A stretch of 43,904 nucleotides of DNA from Streptomyces macrolidinus (GTDB taxonomy: Bacteria; Actinomycetota; Actinomycetes; Streptomycetales; Streptomycetaceae): positions 1 through 43,904 of the forward strand of contig NZ_JAMWMR010000041.1 of assembly GCF_023887685.1 (NCBI RefSeq). Direction: 5' to 3'. Positions 40,246-43,904 of the stretch are shown here, one piece after another. The translations under genes were made by a program, and so were the position numbers. The notes under the pieces are model-generated. The model was given only the letters and a program-made list of their open reading frames with translations. It ran no database searches and was not told the DNA's origin. Numbering within the stretch: the first letter of the stretch is position 1; each line of letters begins with the position of its first letter.

Positions 40246-41754
40246 GTGCATGCCCCCTCTGTCCGCGCCGAGGCCGAGCTGGCCGACGAGCTGCACGCGG
40301 TGCGGCCCGATCTGTCGGCGTCGTACGCGGCCGGGCTGCCCGGTGCCCGGAGCGCTGTGCTCACTCGGCTGTGGCGGGCGCTGGCCCATGAGCCGCTGCC
40401 GTGGATCGCGCGCCGGGAGGCGGTGCGCGACGGGCTCGTCCTGCATCTGGTCGACGGGCGCCGCCTGGACGGCCCACCCGTGGACCCGTACGCGACCGCC
40501 GCGTACGTCGGTGAGGTACGGCTGGACGGGCGCGCGTACGACCGTCCGGCCGCGCTGGTCCGGGCCCTCGGGGTGCCGCACGGCGCGGCGTTCGCCGTCG
40601 AACTCGGCCACAGCACCGCTTCGTTGGCGCTCTCGCGTGCCGCTCAGCCCTCGGCCGCGCCCGAGCCGGTGTCGAGCCAGGAGTGGGAGCAGCGCCTGGT
40701 CGACGGGCATCCGTATCACCCCAGCTGCCGTTCCCGGCCGGGCTTCTCGGTGGCCGAGCAGCTCGCGTACGGGCCCGAGCACCGGGCACAGGTGCGCCTC
40801 GGTCTGGTTCCCGTGGACGACGCTCTCGTACGGGGCACCTGGCCCGCGTGGCTGCGGCAGGACGGACGGGTGATGGTCCCGGTCCATCCCTGGCAGTCGG
40901 AGCATGTGCTCGAAGTGGCGGCCGAGGAAGGCCCGTTGGCCCATCCGCTGATGTCCCTGCGCACGCTGGCGCTGCCCGCGTGCGGCCCGCATGTGAAGAC
41001 CGCGCTCAGCGCGCGGTTGACGTCCTCGGTGCGGGACATCTCGGTCTCCTCGGTCGAGATGGCGGCGGCGGTGTCCGGCTTCATGGAGTCGATGGCCGCA
41101 GGCACGGACGGTCTGCTGGTCGTCACCCGCACCCTGGGGGCGGTCAGCGCGCACTCCCCCGATCTCGCCGCGCTGGTAAGGGAGTCACCCGAGACGTACG
41201 TGAACGCGGCGGCCGGTGAACGGGTCGTCCCGGTGGCCGCCCTGCCGCTCACGGGCCTGCCCGCGTCCCCTTCCTGGCTGGCCCGGTTCACACGCCTGGC
41301 CCTCGACGTCGGTCTGCGGTTGCTGGAGCGGGGTGTGGCCTTGGAAGCGCATGGCCAGAACCTCCTGGTGGTGCTCTCGTCCGCGGGCGATCCGCTGCGG
41401 TTGGTCTACCGCGATCTCGCCGACATCCGGGTGAGCCCGGCCCGGCTGGCCTGTCATGGCGTCAAGGCACCGGAGTTGTCGGGGCGGATCGTCACGGACG
41501 ACGTAACCGCCTTGCGGCGCAAGCTGTTCGGGTCGCTGGTGGCGGGCGCGCTGGCGTCGACGGCGGGGTCGGGGGCCGCGTTGCGGGCGGCGCTGCGCGA
41601 CGCCGTCCGGGATCTGCCGTCGACGCCCGATCTGTCCGCTCTGTGTGAAGGTCCGTTGCCCACCAAGGCGTTGACGCTGATGCGGCTGTCGCCGGGGCGG
41701 ACCGGGGATCTGTGGACGAGCCTGCCGAACCCGCTGGCCGTCTCGTCGTTTTGA
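40246..41754 (+). CDS. IucA/IucC-family NIS siderophore synthetase (2)
   Basis: A 502-residue synthetase, clearly different from the divergent one. Motifs: VDGHPYHPSCRSRPGFS (His-rich phosphate loop; the usual YK is CR), RVMVPVHPWQSEHVLE, VKTALSARLTSSVRDIS, VALEAHGQNLLVVL, YRDLADIRVSPARL. GTG 40246 with GAGGAG seven bases upstream. With its neighbour it could make an asymmetric citrate or succinate conjugate needing two condensations. The amine supplier (decarboxylase, monooxygenase), export and uptake genes are not in the window, so the product cannot be named. Confidence 0.93.
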   Translation: MHAPSVRAEAELADELHAVRPDLSASYAAGLPGARSAVLTRLWRALAHEPLPWIARREAVRDGLVLHLVDGRRLDGPPVDPYATAAYVGEVRLDGRAYDRPAALVRALGVPHGAAFAVELGHSTASLALSRAAQPSAAPEPVSSQEWEQRLVDGHPYHPSCRSRPGFSVAEQLAYGPEHRAQVRLGLVPVDDALVRGTWPAWLRQDGRVMVPVHPWQSEHVLEVAAEEGPLAHPLMSLRTLALPACGPHVKTALSARLTSSVRDISVSSVEMAAAVSGFMESMAAGTDGLLVVTRTLGAVSAHSPDLAALVRESPETYVNAAAGERVVPVAALPLTGLPASPSWLARFTRLALDVGLRLLERGVALEAHGQNLLVVLSSAGDPLRLVYRDLADIRVSPARLACHGVKAPELSGRIVTDDVTALRRKLFGSLVAGALASTAGSGAALRAALRDAVRDLPSTPDLSALCEGPLPTKALTLMRLSPGRTGDLWTSLPNPLAVSSF

Positions 41755-41786
41755 AGCGCACCCCCTCGGGTCAATAGGATCCGTTG

Positions 41787-43052
41787 ATGATCACAAGAAA
41801 ACGGCTGGCGGTCGGAGTCTGTGCTCTGGTCGCCGCCCTGGCGGCCGGGATAGCCGTCCCGGCCGGCGCCGTCGCCGACGAGACGACGGCCCAGGACGCG
41901 CCCAAGGTCGATCTCGTTCTCGATGTCAGCGGTTCGATGCGCACCCGGGACATCGACGGTGGCTCGCGCATGGACGCGGCGAAGCAGGCCTTCAACGAGG
42001 TGGTGGACTCCACTCCCGAAGAGGTGCGGCTCGGCATCCGGACGCTGGGCGCCAACTACCCGGGAGATGACCGCAGAACGGGCTGCAAGGACACCGCTCA
42101 GCTCTACCCGGTCGGGCCGCTGAACCGGGACCAGGCCAAGACGGCCGTGGGGACCCTTCAGCCCACCGGCTGGACGCCGATCGGCCCCGCCCTGCTGAAG
42201 GCGGCGGACGATCTCGACGGCGGCAACGGTGTGCGCCGTATCGTCCTCATCAGCGACGGCGAGGACACCTGCGGCCCGCTGGACCCGTGCGAGGTGGCCC
42301 GCGAGATCGCGGCCAAGGGCATCGGGCTGACCATCGACACGCTGGGACTCGTCCCGAACGCCAAGTTGAACCGGCAGTTGAGCTGCATCGCCGAGGCGAC
42401 CGGTGGCACGTACACCTCGGTGCGCCACAAGGACGAACTCTCCGGCAAGGTCAACCAGTTGGTGGACCGGACGACGGAGAAGGTCGTGACGCCGGTCGCC
42501 GTGGACGGCACCGACCGGTGCGAGGCCGCCCCCATGCTGAAGTCCGGTCTGTACACGGACCGTGAGGAGTTCGGCCAGCACCGCTTCTACCGCGTGGATG
42601 TGAAGCCCGGTCAGGAGCTGCGCGCGTCGGTGAGTGTCGTCGACGACCGTCAGGTCGGCCCCGACTACGGCGTCTCGCTGCGGGCGTTCACCGTGCACGG
42701 ACGCGAGATCGTCCGCGGTGAGGCCACGGGCTCGGGCCGCACGGACGCGTTGTCGACGGGCCTGCGCTACCCGAAGGCCGAGAGCGACGAAGAGGACGCG
42801 CCCGCCGAGACGGTGTGCCTTCAGGTCGCCAACTCCTTCTCCCCCGCGGCCGGTGTGAAGACCACGCCCGGGTTGCCGCTGGAGCTGACGGTCGACGTCG
42901 TCGACGGTCCCGACCAGGCGAGCGACGTGGCCTCCTTCGGCCTCGGACGCGGCTGGTGGCTGCTCGGCACGCTCGTACTGATCGGCTTCCTCGCGGGTCT
43001 GCTGTGGGGCTGGCTGTCGCGCTGGCGGTTCGCGGTCTGGAGGACCAACTGA
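41787..43052 (+). CDS. Exported membrane-anchored VWA-domain protein
   Basis: A 421-residue protein from ATG 41787 (AGGA at 41776-41779). Signal peptide about residues 1-32. The von Willebrand A domain (about 40-215) has a complete MIDAS metal site: DVSGSMRT (DxSxS), Thr in GWTPIG, Asp in ISDGEDTCG. A cysteine-containing beta domain follows, then a C-terminal membrane helix (GWWLLGTLVLIGFLAGLLWG, about 390-412) with a basic stop-transfer tail. Adhesion or complex assembly outside the cell is likely. The stop overlaps the next gene's start (TGATG), so the two proteins probably work together. Confidence 0.88.
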   Translation: MITRKRLAVGVCALVAALAAGIAVPAGAVADETTAQDAPKVDLVLDVSGSMRTRDIDGGSRMDAAKQAFNEVVDSTPEEVRLGIRTLGANYPGDDRRTGCKDTAQLYPVGPLNRDQAKTAVGTLQPTGWTPIGPALLKAADDLDGGNGVRRIVLISDGEDTCGPLDPCEVAREIAAKGIGLTIDTLGLVPNAKLNRQLSCIAEATGGTYTSVRHKDELSGKVNQLVDRTTEKVVTPVAVDGTDRCEAAPMLKSGLYTDREEFGQHRFYRVDVKPGQELRASVSVVDDRQVGPDYGVSLRAFTVHGREIVRGEATGSGRTDALSTGLRYPKAESDEEDAPAETVCLQVANSFSPAAGVKTTPGLPLELTVDVVDGPDQASDVASFGLGRGWWLLGTLVLIGFLAGLLWGWLSRWRFAVWRTN

Positions 43053-43855
43053 TGCGTATCAGAACAGTGTTGACGACCGCGCTTCTGCTGCTGGGGGCCG
43101 CCGCGTCCCCGGCCGTCGCCGACGCCTCGCCCTCCGCGAGCCCGTCCGACGACAGCGCGGCGCCCACCTCGGCGGGTACGTCGTTCCGTAACGCGACGGA
43201 GATCGAGCAGGGGCAGCAGGCCACGGCGAACGCCTCGACGGGCGACTACCTGTACTGGTCGTTCCCCGCGGACGCCGGGCAGCGGCCCACCGTGAAGGCC
43301 ACGGTGAAGCTGCCCTCCTCGGCCCGCAGCGGGACGCAGACCTGGCAGCTCGACGTGTACGACGGGCTGCGGCGCCGCCAGGCGTGCCAGTACGGGATGC
43401 AGACCCGGACGGCCGCCCAGGACGCGACCTCCGTGGACCTGGCCTGCACGCTGCGCACGGTCCGCGCCTGGTCGGAGCCGTGGGCCAACGACCCGCTGCC
43501 GGGGACGTACTACATCCGGCTGACCGTGGTGTCCCTGGGCACGGGCGACCTCGGCAAGCCGGTGAACGCCGAAGTCCGCGTGGACTCCAAGGAGATCGGC
43601 GGCGCGGCGGCGGTGGACGGTTCGCTGTCCCAGCCGCTGGTGCCCGGCATCGCGCTCACCACGCAGGAGTCCTCGGACGAGGACAAGCCCACGCTGTCCT
43701 CGCTGAAGCCCGACGACGGCTGGACCTCCGGCTGGTGGTCGGACCGCTGGGTGTGGACCGGGATCGGCGCCGTGCTCGCGGCGCTCGCCGGGATCGGCGG
43801 CTATGCGCTGACGCGCGGCTCGGGCCGACCGTCGCGGGTGCCGCCGGGGGTCTGA
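43052..43855 (+). CDS. Exported membrane-anchored partner of the VWA protein
   Basis: A 267-residue protein with signal peptide (MRIRTVLTTALLLLGAAASP), a Ser/Pro/Ala-rich stretch, a beta-rich outer domain (YLYWSFPADAGQRPTVKATV; cysteines in RRQACQYG and DLACTL) and one C-terminal helix (VWTGIGAVLAALAGIGGYAL, about 240-258). The YWSFPxxAGQ stretch is typical of partners found beside VWA proteins in Streptomyces. Its start overlaps the VWA stop by one base. No enzymatic motif is seen. Confidence 0.85.
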   Translation: MRIRTVLTTALLLLGAAASPAVADASPSASPSDDSAAPTSAGTSFRNATEIEQGQQATANASTGDYLYWSFPADAGQRPTVKATVKLPSSARSGTQTWQLDVYDGLRRRQACQYGMQTRTAAQDATSVDLACTLRTVRAWSEPWANDPLPGTYYIRLTVVSLGTGDLGKPVNAEVRVDSKEIGGAAAVDGSLSQPLVPGIALTTQESSDEDKPTLSSLKPDDGWTSGWWSDRWVWTGIGAVLAALAGIGGYALTRGSGRPSRVPPGV

Positions 43856-43856
43856 G

Positions 43857-43875
43857 ACCCGGAACGAGACCGGGT
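43857..43875 (+). terminator. Small hairpin after the last gene
   Basis: Arms ACCCGG (43857-43862) and CCGGGT (43870-43875) with a seven-base loop, directly after the stop codon. Confidence 0.45.
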
Positions 43876-43883
43876 GGAGGCCC

Positions 43884-43904
43884 GCCCCCCCCCCTGGGGG
43901 GGGC
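43884..43904. repeat. C-tract/G-tract inverted repeat at window end
   Basis: Ten Cs (43885-43894), a T, then eight Gs (43896-43903), flanked by G and C. Such a hairpin with homopolymers may end an assembly contig. Confidence 0.8.

Noticed and set aside
1..43904. tRNA, rRNA, CRISPR or complete insertion sequence
   Set aside because: No cloverleaf, spacer-repeat array or transposase frame recognised; tandem repeats here are short minisatellites without spacers.

Overview
The window reads as chromosome of a high-GC actinomycete, most likely Streptomyces. Codon use is strongly G/C-ending, GTG starts are frequent, many genes overlap by 1-4 bases (GTGA, ATGA, TGATG), and several families are typical of Streptomyces (ALF-repeat proteins, SWIM/SNF2 pair, AllB/allantoicase/IclR/malate synthase block, TipA-type MerR). 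Both ends cut through context: the left edge holds only the first codons of a minus-strand gene, and the right edge ends in a C/G homopolymer hairpin.

Left part (1-8 kb): a sulfur/metal stress region. Three CsoR/CstR-type operator palindromes lie between an MBL-fold (persulfide dioxygenase-like) gene and two rhodaneses, the second fused to a DUF2892 membrane domain. They are followed by a DUF2231 membrane protein, an exported tandem rubrerythrin-like protein and a VIT1/CCC1 transporter. From 5.7 to 7.8 kb there is a graveyard: a 5'-truncated P-type H+-ATPase with two compensating frameshifts, abutting a truncated cytochrome oxidase subunit I fragment, then a probable VOC-family fragment.

Secreted-protein region (7.8-14.6 kb): a 1105-residue Tat-exported ALF-repeat/alanine-rich coiled-coil protein with a glycine-rich hydrophobic C-terminus, followed by a small four-helix membrane protein (possible toxin/immunity layout, inference only). 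Divergent from it are a small secreted protein and a secreted pseudo-trypsin/B-lectin/FG-GAP protein that has lost catalytic His and Ser.

Middle (14.6-26.6 kb): minus-strand SNF2 helicase and SWIM protein; a sugar ABC transporter (lipoprotein, permease, ATPase) with a ROK kinase and a GntR regulator, and divergently a Gfo/Idh/MocA dehydrogenase. This looks like a sugar or cyclitol uptake and oxidation locus. GNAT acetyltransferase, DHFR-like reductase and AIM24 protein follow.

Purine-catabolism block (28.8-34.7 kb): allantoicase, allantoinase, IclR regulator, then a MobA-like nucleotidyltransferase in uninterrupted frame with malate synthase A. Allantoin breakdown yields glyoxylate, which malate synthase consumes.

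Right part (34.8-43.9 kb): HipA-like kinase, small Tat-exported protein, TipAS-type MerR regulator translationally coupled to a glycosyltransferase, two divergent IucA/IucC siderophore synthetases almost touching at their starts, and a coupled pair of exported membrane-anchored proteins (VWA domain plus partner). No tRNA, rRNA, CRISPR or intact insertion sequence was seen.
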